NCBI RefSeq assembly: GCF_020164455.1
Contig: NZ_JAIQWW010000008.1
Location: 186,001-250,000 of the forward strand
Direction: 5' to 3'
DNA: 64,000 nucleotides
Source of the DNA: Phyllobacterium chamaecytisi
GTDB lineage: Bacteria > Pseudomonadota > Alphaproteobacteria > Rhizobiales > Rhizobiaceae
Positions 19,097 through 28,807 of this stretch are shown piece by piece. How positions within the stretch are numbered: the stretch's first letter is position 1; the number at the start of each line of letters is the position of its first letter. The notes under the pieces were generated by a model that was given only the letters and a program-made list of their open reading frames with translations, was not told where the DNA came from and ran no database searches. A program made the translations under genes and the position numbers.

Positions 19097-20634
19097 ACCC
19101 CGCGAGCACGCCTCAGCTCGGTCATGTGCTCAACAAGACCTTGATGACGACGTCGCTCGGGCATGCATGGCGGGGGACGATCGCCATAGTGGGGCTGTGG
19201 CAAGCTCATTTTGATTGTGTGGGGGCAGACGGCTCGTTCAATAAGTTCTCAGTATCTTCGGCTGCCGCTAATTTCAGCTGTTCTGCGTCTCAGAGCGTTG
19301 CCTTGTCTTTAATAACAGCGCGACGTCCGTTGCACTTGATTTCTATAATGAATGGTTTTGCAGCTTTCATGGAACCCTTGAAACGGTGAGCGGGGAAAAT
19401 GGCAACTCTGGATCATTCGAATCGAATTTTAGTTTTTTCAACAATTGCTGATGTCAAATACTTGAACTGGTCGCGAATAACAGGCAACGGTTTCCATTGC
19501 CTCGGCGCAATCAACCTCCTGCTCGTCGCGATTTGTGAAATCGCTTGATCTCAAGGTTGGCCAGAAGGCGCTCGACTTCTTGGTCGGATAGCTTGCTTCC
19601 ATCTGTGCGATGCCAAGAGCCAATGCTTTCGATGGTCGCGATCATTCGCAATACCTTCAGACGCTCAGGCGCGGTCGTATCCAGCGCGCCAATTCTATCC
19701 GATTAGATGCCAGATTATGCCTGAATAGATGTGATTAATCGCCTTCTCAGCGAGTAATTTGTTGAATTCCATCAATAGCTTAGATGATATTTCGTGGTAT
19801 TTGGTAGATAATTCCGCAAAAACCTGCAAAGGCGGCCATGGCGGGCACCACCGGAGTCAGAACGGCGAACATGAGTATGGCTGACAAACGGGATCAAAAA
19901 AGCAAAGATTTGTCCGCCTGGCGTGCACTTCATTGGCAGTATGACTCACCTGCGGGCAACCGCCGGAGGTGCAACGAATTTGGGCTTGGCTTCGCTAATG
20001 GCGGATACAGCTGTGCTGAATACAAGAATTGCAACTGCGACCAGAGCTGTAATTATCAGCAAATCTCTCGTATCTAGCGGATCAGGTTGCATTTTTCCCC
20101 TACCTCATGTCGCTCAGTACCGTAATATTAAGCGATGATCATCAATAGACCGCAATTGAGCACATTTGTTTAAACCCAGGTCCGGCGACCGAAAAAGTGT
20201 CGGGCGCAATATTGGCATTGGTTCCCAACCGCGTTGCAACCCAAAGAGGTCTGGCGTGTGAAAAGAAGCGCGGGCTTCCGCCAGACCTCAAACCCTCAGC
20301 GGGTCTCTTCTTGGGAGGGATAGAAGGGCCATTGTCCCGTAAAGGCGTATCTGAAACCGGGAAATGACCACCGGCAAGACCGCCAGCACTGCCAGCATAT
20401 CGGGTCGGATGGTGCGATCAACTAGGTAATCCGACTTAATCGGTCGGTATCAGTTGCATCAACCCGCGGCGCACGGTTTCAGATACGCGTTGACCACTTC
20501 ACGTCAGGTCTTCGGTCAGCATGCTTATCTTTGGAAGGCTTGGCGGTTGGGGCATCCCGTCCCTCGGCAAAACCACGGCTTGATCCTGTCTCGCACCGTC
20601 GATACGCTGTCATTTCCAACAGAAGGACTTTAAA
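19097..20634. other. 1.5-kb region without a supported gene
   Basis: Only short open frames occur (19126-19389, 19438-19623 minus, 19838-20138), none with a recognisable domain, good ribosome site or protein-like composition. Base composition is more AT-rich than the flanks, consistent with remnant DNA. The last 110 bases form the 5' leader of the cold-shock gene. Confidence 0.4.
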
Positions 20635-20844
20635 ATGGCTACTGGAACAGTCAAATGGTTCAATTCGCAAAAGGGTTTCGGATTTATTCAGCCCGATAGC
20701 GGCGATGCAGATGTGTTCGTACATATCTCCGCAGTTGAGCGCGCAGGATTGCGCGGACTCAACGACGGACAGAAGATCAGCTACGAAATCGTGCAGGACA
20801 AAAGAACTGGCAAAATGTCGGCTGATCAGTTGAGCGTTAGTTGA
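20635..20844 (+). CDS. cspA: CspA-family cold-shock protein (single domain)
   Basis: A 69-residue single cold-shock domain with both RNA-binding motifs: [15 protein letters not shown] (RNP1 KGFGFI) and DVFVHISAV (RNP2 VFVHI). It binds single-stranded RNA and DNA and melts secondary structure. An AAGGA ribosome site lies upstream. The leader from about 20520 could form a cold-responsive structure, which I could not evaluate. It stands alone, convergent with the pYEATS operon. Confidence 0.95.
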   Translation: MATGTVKWFNSQKGFGFIQPDSGDADVFVHISAVERAGLRGLNDGQKISYEIVQDKRTGKMSADQLSVS

Positions 20845-21114
20845 CCGCTCTACAGGCTGTCGCGAAGCGCAGCCTCCGTTCAAGCTGGACCAGAGTGCAG
20901 CACTGACAGATCGTCTGCTGCCGCGAATGGAACCACACTCGGCTCCAAGCGGCGATCAGCCCGTTTTGCAGGAATATGCCCAAGTGTCGTCGCCTGAGAA
21001 ATCGGCCCTCCGGCTGCACACACCATCCGCGAAAGGGCCTCAACAGCGGCCATTCGTTTCTGATGAGAAAATTGCGATTCAGTTTTGATGGCCGCATCTA
21101 CAGTGACGGCTTGA

Positions 21115-21984
21115 TTAGCGCTCCTTCCAGTCCTTCGGAGCATCGATATTTGCAGAGGCGAGATCCAGTTCAAGCTTGGTGTCGCCGTCGTCTGCGATGA
21201 CGCCCACCGTGAATGCGCCCACGGCGGTTGCTTCGAACGACACGGAAAACGACCCTGGGCGAATTTTAACGCGATAAGCGTTCGGTTCGAATGTGTCGTG
21301 AAGGAAAAAATAAGCATAAGCGCCTTTCAGGGGCCTTCTGTCGGTGGCCTTGAGTGTAAAAATCACCTTTTGCCAACGAGGATTCAAATCCGACGGCGAA
21401 ACCTTGGCAGAGAGTGCCCTGGACGGATTGGATTCCTGCCCGCCAAACCGCCCCTTTTGCGGGTCATCGACAATGGTGGGTGCCGGAAGCAATGCCCGGA
21501 TCTCGTGCATGGATGGTTCAATTTTCTCTAGAGCGTCTTTGGAGCCGGGCTCGCTCGGTGCTCCTGGCGAAACAGGGCCATTTTCCAACTTGGCGAGGAG
21601 TTCGGAAATCTGTACGGACAGCGCGCCAATCTGTTTTCGCGTTTGTTCGAAGCTTTCGCTCCGGGCGGCTTGGGCCCTCGTTTCCATCTGGTCGATGAGT
21701 TCGATCGGGTTGGAAACCTCTACGCTGCCCCCGTCCTTGGAAAAATTGACTTTGCTCAAGAGAGGCAGCGCGACGCAAACGCTGGCGAAACCCAATAGCG
21801 CAATGAATTGCCAGGTGGGCTCCCGAAAATCCCGAGTGACGAGAAGAACGAGAAAACTGAACGTTAGCGTGGCAATACTCAGGAGCGCATATGACGCGAT
21901 GCGATATCGACGCAGTTCTTCGCGTACGAATGCTGCGCGCAATGTCGTCCAATCGTTATCCTTGAACTTTTTCTGCTCTGACAT
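21115..21984 (-). CDS. Membrane protein with C-terminal pYEATS-like domain
   Basis: The 289-residue protein has two adjacent membrane helices near the N-terminus (IASYALLSIATLTFSFLVLL about 29-48; FIALLGFASVCVALPLL about 60-76). A coiled-coil-like linker (about 90-135) follows, then a proline-rich stretch. The C-terminal domain of about 85 residues carries WQKVIFTLKATDRRPLKGAY, then FFLHDTFEPNAYRVKIRPG and AVGAFTVGVIADDGDTKLEL. The pattern FLHxTF...GAFTVG...LELDLA fits the prokaryotic YEATS (pYEATS) family, an immunoglobulin-like fold discussed as a sensor in bacterial conflict systems. GGGGGAA precedes the ATG. It is the last gene of the seven-gene operon. The domain call is by pattern recognition and needs a profile search. 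Confidence 0.65.
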   Translation of the reverse strand: MSEQKKFKDNDWTTLRAAFVREELRRYRIASYALLSIATLTFSFLVLLVTRDFREPTWQFIALLGFASVCVALPLLSKVNFSKDGGSVEVSNPIELIDQMETRAQAARSESFEQTRKQIGALSVQISELLAKLENGPVSPGAPSEPGSKDALEKIEPSMHEIRALLPAPTIVDDPQKGRFGGQESNPSRALSAKVSPSDLNPRWQKVIFTLKATDRRPLKGAYAYFFLHDTFEPNAYRVKIRPGSFSVSFEATAVGAFTVGVIADDGDTKLELDLASANIDAPKDWKER

Positions 21985-22050
21985 ATTATTCCCCCAAACA
22001 ATTGCATCAATGATCCGCTAACCTGCTGCACGGTGCAGGGCGGTAGGAGT

Positions 22051-23805
22051 TCATTTCGCCGACAGTGATACTGCCCCGACCTGATCAACCTCGGATTGTC
22101 CAAACTTGCCTCGAATTGTTGCTGCCGCGCCCGCTGTGGCCGACCCCCCTGAAGACCCTGGCGAGCCATTTGCCCCAGGCTGACCGGAACGGCCCGCCGA
22201 ACCGCAGAATCCCGATGTGTTTCCTTCTGCCCCTGGCCGACCACCATTGCCTCCGGACCCGCCAAGGCCTGGCGCTCCCTGACTTCCCCCCAGCGATTTG
22301 ACCTCTACGGTTGCTGCTGGATCTGACTGATCGAATTCCAGCCTGACGGTGCCCGCCATGCCGCCGGATCCGGCATTTCCTCCGTTACCGCCCTTACCGC
22401 CGCTTCCTCCGTCACCGCCGCGCCCCGGACCGCGGCGGCAGTCGAAAATTCCCGTGACCGCGGACGCGCCTTTGGATCCATCACCGCCACGGCCACCAGT
22501 GCCTCCATCACCGCCCCGGCCGCCGTTCTGCCCAAGATTGTCAACCACCATCTGGCCGCGGAAAACTTTCGCTTGCAAGGAGATTTCCCCGGCCGATCGA
22601 CCCGGCATTCCAGTCGCTCCGTCCCCTCCCGTTGCGCCGCCTTCGCCGCTTTGTCCTTCTCCACGACCATTGTCACCGTCGGCGCCATTGCTTCCGTTGG
22701 CAACCGGCGGGGCGATGCCACCACCCTCGTCAAAGCTGACAATGTGCGTATTGGCACTTTCGATTTCGGCTGCTTCGATGGCCAGACCAAACCCATTGGT
22801 GACTATTCTGGCAGGCAGTCTGCACGATACCGGGCCGCTTTTGACCGTAATAGGTGCTGTGAGCTTGAAGAGTTCGCCGCCCCGGCAAATCTGATCGGCC
22901 GATAGCAGTTCGGTACGTTCTTTTGGGGCAGCACTTCCTGTTGCCGTCACCAATTCCGGTTGGGTGATACGGATGGGGATTTTCTCTTGTTTGAAGTGTC
23001 CGAACTTGTCGGTCGCTGTGAGGGCGATATTCAAAACCTGATTATCAAGTCCGGCCAATGGAGCTGTAACATCCAAGGTCTTGTCAACGCTCGCGCGCAC
23101 TCCATCAACAGTCCAAACCAAGTTGGGGAGCTGTTTGTCGAAGGTAACAGACTGGCTGGCATCAAGCTTAATGGCTGCGCCGGACACGAGTGTCGTCGGG
23201 TGCGGCTGTATAAAAATTTCCGGGGCGGTAGGCGCCAAGGCCTGTAGAAGCACACTGGCGATCGCCGTCTTGTTGCAGCCCGCCTCGCCAAAAACCAGTT
23301 TCCGCCAGTAAGGGCAGTCAGCATCATCTGTTGCTGCAAGTTGTATGAGATAAAACCCTTGCGTCGGGGCTTTCCACGCCCACTGCCGACCCGCGCAAGT
23401 CGGGCCGCCTGTGGCGCAGGGATCGGCCTCGGCATCTGAAACTGCGGACCATCTGAGCGCCAGCTTCTCACTGACCCCATCAGGATCGAAGGTTTGATCG
23501 GCGAAGAACACAAGCTTCTCGCCTACCGGAATAGTAGCGGTGACCCCCGGAGGTGCATTCATACCATTTGGTGCACCTGCAGCCGAAAAGATAACGCCGT
23601 TGCCAACGAAAACGCGAATTCCGACCGAAGGGGGCGTATTGTCTTTGAAAACAGTTGATGTAAACGTCAGAACGCCAGTGGCGAGCACGCCGAGAAGTGC
23701 AAATAGTGGCACAATCAAAGAAGACATGAATGCGCCTCGTTTGCTGCCCGGTTGTTGAGTTGCGCCTTTGCTTTCTCCGGCTTCCGGCTCGCTCTTATCC
23801 CCCAT
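22051..23805 (-). CDS. Membrane-anchored protein with collagen-like glycine-rich domain
   Basis: The 584-residue protein has a short cytoplasmic leader and one membrane helix (SLIVPLFALLGVLATGVLTF, about 29-48). The extracytoplasmic part begins with two Ig/PKD-like segments (about 60-290, including FADQTFDPDGVSEKLALRWS and VSGAAIKLDASQSVTF). Residues about 365-570 are glycine-rich and collagen-like, with repeated GGxGGxGG and GxxGxxG runs such as GGRGGDGGTGGRGGDGSKG, interrupted by short beta-rich stretches. Paired cysteines suggest disulphides outside the cytoplasm. GGGAGGG precedes the ATG. Such proteins are usually surface stalks or adhesins. The glycine-rich strand gives long antisense frames that are not genes. 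Confidence 0.75.
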   Translation of the reverse strand: MGDKSEPEAGESKGATQQPGSKRGAFMSSLIVPLFALLGVLATGVLTFTSTVFKDNTPPSVGIRVFVGNGVIFSAAGAPNGMNAPPGVTATIPVGEKLVFFADQTFDPDGVSEKLALRWSAVSDAEADPCATGGPTCAGRQWAWKAPTQGFYLIQLAATDDADCPYWRKLVFGEAGCNKTAIASVLLQALAPTAPEIFIQPHPTTLVSGAAIKLDASQSVTFDKQLPNLVWTVDGVRASVDKTLDVTAPLAGLDNQVLNIALTATDKFGHFKQEKIPIRITQPELVTATGSAAPKERTELLSADQICRGGELFKLTAPITVKSGPVSCRLPARIVTNGFGLAIEAAEIESANTHIVSFDEGGGIAPPVANGSNGADGDNGRGEGQSGEGGATGGDGATGMPGRSAGEISLQAKVFRGQMVVDNLGQNGGRGGDGGTGGRGGDGSKGASAVTGIFDCRRGPGRGGDGGSGGKGGNGGNAGSGGMAGTVRLEFDQSDPAATVEVKSLGGSQGAPGLGGSGGNGGRPGAEGNTSGFCGSAGRSGQPGANGSPGSSGGSATAGAAATIRGKFGQSEVDQVGAVSLSAK

Positions 23806-23910
23806 GCCAATTCCCTCCCCAATCTGATACCCGCTGAGTTTGCGGCCCCGTTGATGGCCATAGTACCCTCAAACTCAGGCTGTACTTAATCCTCTTCCTC
23901 GCCTGATGAG

Positions 23911-25722
23911 CTATTCAGTTTTTTCGAATCCGGCCATGTGTGCAAACACCTCGACCCGCTTCCTCCGCAGACTGCCAACAGTGTATTTCTTGAGCCACGA
24001 ATCATCGGGCGTAAGGAATGCGCTGAAGCCCGTCTTTGACGTATCCCCCCGACCAGGATGGCGGCTCATCACTTCCTGCACCGAACGAAAATAATAGTGA
24101 AAGAAAAGTCTGTTGAACTCGGTGAAATAAATATCCGCCGTCCGGAGGTCACCGCGGATGATCAACATGTTTTCATCATTACTGGTCGTCGAGGGCTCAC
24201 TGAAATTAGCTGAGCCCGTAACTACAATGGGATCGGCGCTGAGCGGATCTCTTAACAGAAACTTTGAGTGAATGAAGCTCACATGCTGGTTCAAGCCGAG
24301 ACGGCCCGCAGACGTCTCCTTTGCCCAGCGATGCAGCGGTTCGCGGAGAAAGCTGCCCCAAGCTTCATATACATTGTTACGCGAATTGAGCGCCACGAAG
24401 GGTGTCGTGCTGCTTGAATTTGGTCTGTCTTCCTTTTCGAGCAAGAAGAATGCCAGATGGCTGCTTACGCTGTTGTCAGCCAGGCGCTCCTTGAAAACTT
24501 TGCTGATCCCGAACGCAAGCGTGATACAGGCAAGACGTTCGGCGCTGTCGAGCAATTGAGCGTACAGCTCCAGCATGCCCGTGCCAGCGCGGGGACTGAA
24601 GACCGGTGTCACGCCGAGGGGGATGTCGCTGATCGTAGCTGGTGTTTTATTAATCCCGCCCACACTTCGGCGCAGCTCGGCCGTCTTCCTGGCACTGTCC
24701 GGGTCATCCTTGCCTTTGCTCCCGGGATCATAAGCGAGAAGTCGCCAGTAGTCACGAAAGGCAGTGGCAATGTCGGGGTTGCGTAACCAGTGACCGACAT
24801 TGGTCTGCCCGTGGATACCGCCGATGGAAAGATTGGTAGATCCCGTCCACACGGCGTTGGGTTTTGCGTCGTCGCCATTGCCCTCCAGCCAGACCATGAA
24901 CTTGTTGTGTTGAATATTGCTAGGCTGGGCCTCCCGAAGGATAATTGCATCGTCAGGAAAGCCTTGCCTCTGAACGAGTTCCAGGTTTTCGGTCCGCGGA
25001 AAGCTTTGTTTGATTATCTCGCCGGTGATCTTGTCGCGTATCTCGTTCTTCTTTGCATCGATGATGATGCGTACCTTGACTTGGTCATCAATCGCCTTTT
25101 TCAGGGCCACGGCGACCGGCTCGTAACGGAACTCGTAGAAGCAACAAAGCAGGGTGTCGCCGCGTTTCGCCTGGCCGATGAATTTTAAGAGCGCCTCATC
25201 GAGATCGCGGCTTAACCAATCGAGAGCTTGTTGCCGCTTTGGTTCTTCAAGATCGTCGGGTCGGCGGTTGCCGAATTCCCGCTTGTAGGCTTGGCTGCTG
25301 GCAACTCCACGGTTGAAGAACACATCGTGTTCGAGCTTGGAGAAGAGGAGTTCGGTGCGAACCGCGATCGGGATTGGCGGTTCGGTGCGATCGATATTCT
25401 TGGGTTTACCTTTCAGCGGATAGAACAGGTATTCATAGGCGCGGCCGGGTTTGGCCGTGAAATCGTCGTGAACGAAGCTCTGCACCGGGTGGTTGAACGT
25501 TGTAACCAAAGTGGTCTCATCTGGAATGGGAACGATTTCTTCGAACACTTTGAAACCATAAAGGAAATAGCGCTCGTTCTCTTCCAGATCAATGCGTTCA
25601 ATGGCGAAGCCAAGAAGATGAGCTGTGTCGGCGCTGTCGAAGTCGATCGCAAACGAGACGGTGTTGGTGCCGGTCACGGCGAAGATCTGATAGCCGCCAA
25701 TCTTTTCTGATTTGAACCGCAT
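23911..25722 (-). CDS. Phospholipase D / nuclease-superfamily protein (two HKD motifs, one incomplete)
   Basis: The 603-residue protein contains two PLD-type motifs. The first, near residue 272, is IQHNKFMVWLEG followed by AVWTGSTNLSIGG: it has the His and Lys but lacks the Asp expected five positions after Lys. The second, near residue 485, is HSKFLLRD followed by VVTGSANFSEPS and is complete. PLD-superfamily enzymes work as a two-motif unit using the histidines, so activity is still possible. An N-terminal Ig-like region of about 110 residues (YQIFAVTGTNTVSFAIDFDS) precedes it, with no signal peptide. The family includes lipases and nonspecific nucleases; being next to two nucleases makes nuclease action as likely as lipase action. 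GGGGAG precedes the ATG. Confidence 0.82.
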   Translation of the reverse strand: MRFKSEKIGGYQIFAVTGTNTVSFAIDFDSADTAHLLGFAIERIDLEENERYFLYGFKVFEEIVPIPDETTLVTTFNHPVQSFVHDDFTAKPGRAYEYLFYPLKGKPKNIDRTEPPIPIAVRTELLFSKLEHDVFFNRGVASSQAYKREFGNRRPDDLEEPKRQQALDWLSRDLDEALLKFIGQAKRGDTLLCCFYEFRYEPVAVALKKAIDDQVKVRIIIDAKKNEIRDKITGEIIKQSFPRTENLELVQRQGFPDDAIILREAQPSNIQHNKFMVWLEGNGDDAKPNAVWTGSTNLSIGGIHGQTNVGHWLRNPDIATAFRDYWRLLAYDPGSKGKDDPDSARKTAELRRSVGGINKTPATISDIPLGVTPVFSPRAGTGMLELYAQLLDSAERLACITLAFGISKVFKERLADNSVSSHLAFFLLEKEDRPNSSSTTPFVALNSRNNVYEAWGSFLREPLHRWAKETSAGRLGLNQHVSFIHSKFLLRDPLSADPIVVTGSANFSEPSTTSNDENMLIIRGDLRTADIYFTEFNRLFFHYYFRSVQEVMSRHPGRGDTSKTGFSAFLTPDDSWLKKYTVGSLRRKRVEVFAHMAGFEKTE

Positions 25723-25796
25723 GCCTAGCTCTCCCCGACTTAAAAAAATCCGACGCGCTGAAAATTGCGCCTTCCTTCAGTTGCTATTCCCGGCCT

Positions 25797-27815
25797 TCAG
25801 AAGGCTATATCTTCCGGACCGCGAATGGGCCTTGCCGATGCCATCGCGGTTGTTTCTACGCTTCCCATTCTGTCCATCGTTTTCAGATCGCCGAAATCCA
25901 GGCCCGTCAAATCCTCGATGAGTGATATCGGACGTTGGAAGACGCGGGCTTCATCCACGGTGTAAGGATTGTATCTTGTGCTCTCAAACAACGGGGCAAT
26001 GTTCCTCGATTGCTCAATAACGAAACCCGTCACCGAGGCGCTGTCGTCTGGCCGCTTGAAGACAGCGATCTTCCAGAAGGACCAGAGTATCTGCCAGGGG
26101 CCACCCATTAAGCCTTCACCGTAGAAATCGTCATCTGGCCGAAGAATGGGTCCGGTCATGACACTGACCTTGTGATCGCGCTCTTCGGCGCGCGCCAATA
26201 CAAAATCTTCGAGATTGCCCCAAACCTCGCTGTTGTAGACATGCTCCTGCGGTGCCGAATTGGTATAATGAAACGTATCGCTCCCGGCCCTGTCCGCTAC
26301 GGACTGCGGCCCCCAGACCGGATCAAGTCGCCTCACAAGATGACCCCGATCGATCTGGATACCTTTGCCGGGAACAATTCCGTAGACTTCGGCCAACGTC
26401 TGTTGGTTTGCTGGCAACCGGCTGTCGCGCCGCCAACTGGGTGACGCGGCAGACTTTAGCTCTTTGCCGTTGATGTTGACTGCGGTCCACGCCGCAAGAC
26501 GACGCTCGACGTTCATGGCAAGACTGAAATGCGTGTAGTTAAAAACCTTGGCGCCGGTATCCTCGTTGATGGCAAGCGTTCCCCTGAACTCGCGTTTGGG
26601 TTTCGGCAGGGGAACGACCAGATCCTGCCCCAGGAAATCCGGTTTGTAGCCCATGAATTCAGCAAAAGCCGGATCCGAAAACCGGGTGCTCTCGAAGGCC
26701 GGAGCCTCGGGCACATTGGGTAGAGTCTCCCACTTCTGTGGGGTTGCGTCGATCCTGGCAGAATGGGGCTGATACGTGACGCGCGGTTCATGGGCAAGCA
26801 TTGCCATAATCCTTGCCGCGTCCGCATTGAAAGGGGCCGCGCGCTGCAAATGCGCCCAGATCGCGCTGATGCGAATGCCCTCGTTAGCGATCCATTTCTT
26901 TGCATCCTCACCGTCCGCTTCGGTCCAGATTTTGTCATTTCGGTTGAGGGGATTGCCGTATCTGTCGAGGTCAACAACGGCGAGATGGTGGACGGCAACG
27001 AGATCCCATTGATCGTTAAAAATTGGTGAGCCCGAAGATCCCAATTCGGTATCGGCCGTATAATGAATGAACGCCGGATTGATGTTCGGAAATTTCTTTT
27101 CATCAAGGACGATGATGCGGTTTTCCCGCACAACGACTTGCTTGGTACCGCCACCGGGATGCTGGATAATCGAGACATGCTCACCGGCGAGCCCTTTGCC
27201 GCTCATCGGGATCAGCGGAAGCACGCCGAAATCGGTAATCGGTGTTCCGTCGTGGGCCATAGGGGAGATCGCTACGACGGTGAAGTCGAGTTCGGCGCTG
27301 GTGTAAAAGGCTTCGATCGGCGCGAAAGGGAAGATGCGGCCGCGGCGTTCAACAAAGTTCCTGTCCAGTTCATAGCCGAATTCGGCGAGACTGCGGCTTG
27401 CGGTTTCAGGATCAGGCAGGACATGGTTGTTCGTCACCAGCAAGCTCGATGTTACAAGAAATCCTGTGGCATAGTCTGGAGGGGTTGCTGGCATGCCGAG
27501 GGTCTTGATGCGACATACGGCTTTTGCCACTTCGAGCCCGCGCTCGAAGAAGTTGGTGCTTACGATGTCACGCTTACCGAGCAGGCGCTCAATAGCGTTC
27601 GGATCCTTGCGGTTGATACGATCAAACCGGACGGCAATACGCTCAGGAGACTCATTACTCAACATCTTCGCAGCAGCGGCTGCGTCAGCTGTCAGACCCT
27701 CTTTGGTCTTATCGAGATTTTTCTGCTGCTTGATCGCTTCCTTGGCGGCAGTTGCAAGTTCAAGCGGATTTGTTGATTCCGGCGTTTCATCGATATGTGC
27801 CACGACAGCCCCCAT
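25797..27815 (-). CDS. Fusion of trypsin-like serine protease and DNA/RNA non-specific endonuclease (EndoG-like)
   Basis: The 672-residue protein joins two enzymes. Residues about 95-290 form an S1/V8-type protease with a complete triad: His131 in LLVTNNHVLPD, Asp177 in SAELDFTVVAI, Ser261 in TELGSSGSPIFN. Residues about 400-650 form a beta-beta-alpha-metal nuclease of the EndoG/NucA family: Asp489-Arg-Gly-His492 in IQIDRGHLVRRLDPVW and Asn519 in FHYTNSAPQ, the catalytic histidine and metal-binding asparagine. An alanine-rich helical N-terminus of 90 residues precedes both; no signal peptide is seen. A protease that cleaves its own nuclease free is an attractive model but an inference. The ATG at 27815 lacks a good site; a GTG at 27803 has GGGGG upstream and may be the true start. 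Confidence 0.88.
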   Translation of the reverse strand: MGAVVAHIDETPESTNPLELATAAKEAIKQQKNLDKTKEGLTADAAAAAKMLSNESPERIAVRFDRINRKDPNAIERLLGKRDIVSTNFFERGLEVAKAVCRIKTLGMPATPPDYATGFLVTSSLLVTNNHVLPDPETASRSLAEFGYELDRNFVERRGRIFPFAPIEAFYTSAELDFTVVAISPMAHDGTPITDFGVLPLIPMSGKGLAGEHVSIIQHPGGGTKQVVVRENRIIVLDEKKFPNINPAFIHYTADTELGSSGSPIFNDQWDLVAVHHLAVVDLDRYGNPLNRNDKIWTEADGEDAKKWIANEGIRISAIWAHLQRAAPFNADAARIMAMLAHEPRVTYQPHSARIDATPQKWETLPNVPEAPAFESTRFSDPAFAEFMGYKPDFLGQDLVVPLPKPKREFRGTLAINEDTGAKVFNYTHFSLAMNVERRLAAWTAVNINGKELKSAASPSWRRDSRLPANQQTLAEVYGIVPGKGIQIDRGHLVRRLDPVWGPQSVADRAGSDTFHYTNSAPQEHVYNSEVWGNLEDFVLARAEERDHKVSVMTGPILRPDDDFYGEGLMGGPWQILWSFWKIAVFKRPDDSASVTGFVIEQSRNIAPLFESTRYNPYTVDEARVFQRPISLIEDLTGLDFGDLKTMDRMGSVETTAMASARPIRGPEDIAF

Positions 27816-27881
27816 TAATTTTCTGCACGGATGAATCAGGCGAGTGAAATGCGCGGATGAAATTCCATGTCCCGCACGTCG

Positions 27882-28730
27882 CTATCGGTCGAGGATCTGG
27901 TTGAGCACTGCCGCAAGGCGAAGCGCGGCGAGCGTCAGCTCACGGTCTAGCAGCGGCTGCACGCGCTGCTGGTATGTCTGATCAATAACCAGTCTCGAAG
28001 AACCGTCCACCGGGGTCGGGAGCAGGGCGTAGGCTTGCTGACCCGCCTTGTGGCATTCCTCTGTCCAGTTACTGATGTGATCTAATCTCGTGTCAGGGCT
28101 CAGGCCGGGCATCACGGACGTTTCCAGTTCATCAGCGTACGCCCCCCAACTGAAAGTGTGCGCCTCGATCAGGGTTTCGTCCCAGAGCTTGTGGAAACTG
28201 ATCTCATCATTGAGCGGTTTCCCGTCGGGGCCCTTGCCCTGAAAGGTGACGGCCAAGCCGTTGCCGCCGCCATCGTTGTTGCGTTCGGCGCAATGAAGCG
28301 GCTGATGAATATCACCGATGAGATGGACAACGAATTTCAGAGCGCTCTCGCGCGCGCTCATCGAGGCGCTAGCATCGGTAAGGACGTTAACCTCGCGAGT
28401 GAGCGCGGCAGTGATACAATCACCTTCAGCCTGCTTCTCGCAGTTGGCCGGCGTACCCCCACCGTCTTGCGCAATGTCGATGTCGACGAAGTGCCAGCGG
28501 CGTGTCTTTTCGCCGCCGAAGACAAACTTGTAGTCATCAGCCCAACTTGAAATCGACGCGAGCGAAACGCCGGAGCCCAGCAGCGCTGCAATCGAGGACT
28601 GAGCCTTGGGCGTCAACCTCCTTTGGGCAAGTTCGGCAACGATGGAATGCCCGTCAGGTCCCCAGGCCAAGGCACCGTTTGCCCAGGACATGGAGATCAA
28701 CGCGACCACTGTCAATTTGAACGTTCCCAC
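27882..28730 (-). CDS. S1/P1-type nuclease, secreted
   Basis: The 282-residue protein has a signal peptide ending ANGALA, so that the mature protein starts with WGPDGH. A free N-terminal tryptophan acts as a zinc ligand in S1/P1 nucleases. Further zinc-site segments are SSWADDY, RRWHFVDID, KFVVHLIGDIHQPLHCAER and ISFHKLWDETLI. These trinuclear-zinc enzymes cut single-stranded DNA and RNA and remove 3' phosphates, outside the cytoplasm. The start is a GTG with GGAGAAG eight bases upstream. It lies between the DUF2278 and trypsin-EndoG genes in the same operon and is the only one of the enzymes with a clear export signal. Confidence 0.93.
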   Translation of the reverse strand: MGTFKLTVVALISMSWANGALAWGPDGHSIVAELAQRRLTPKAQSSIAALLGSGVSLASISSWADDYKFVFGGEKTRRWHFVDIDIAQDGGGTPANCEKQAEGDCITAALTREVNVLTDASASMSARESALKFVVHLIGDIHQPLHCAERNNDGGGNGLAVTFQGKGPDGKPLNDEISFHKLWDETLIEAHTFSWGAYADELETSVMPGLSPDTRLDHISNWTEECHKAGQQAYALLPTPVDGSSRLVIDQTYQQRVQPLLDRELTLAALRLAAVLNQILDR

Positions 28731-28807
28731 TCTTTATCTTCTCCATTATTTTTTGAAATCTGCCGCTGCTTTCGGCCAAACACGGATTTGGTTGTGCAAC
28801 GCAGACT

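Noticed and set aside
22349-22894. Proline-rich plus-strand frame
   Set aside because: Complement of the glycine-rich collagen-like repeats; not an independent gene.
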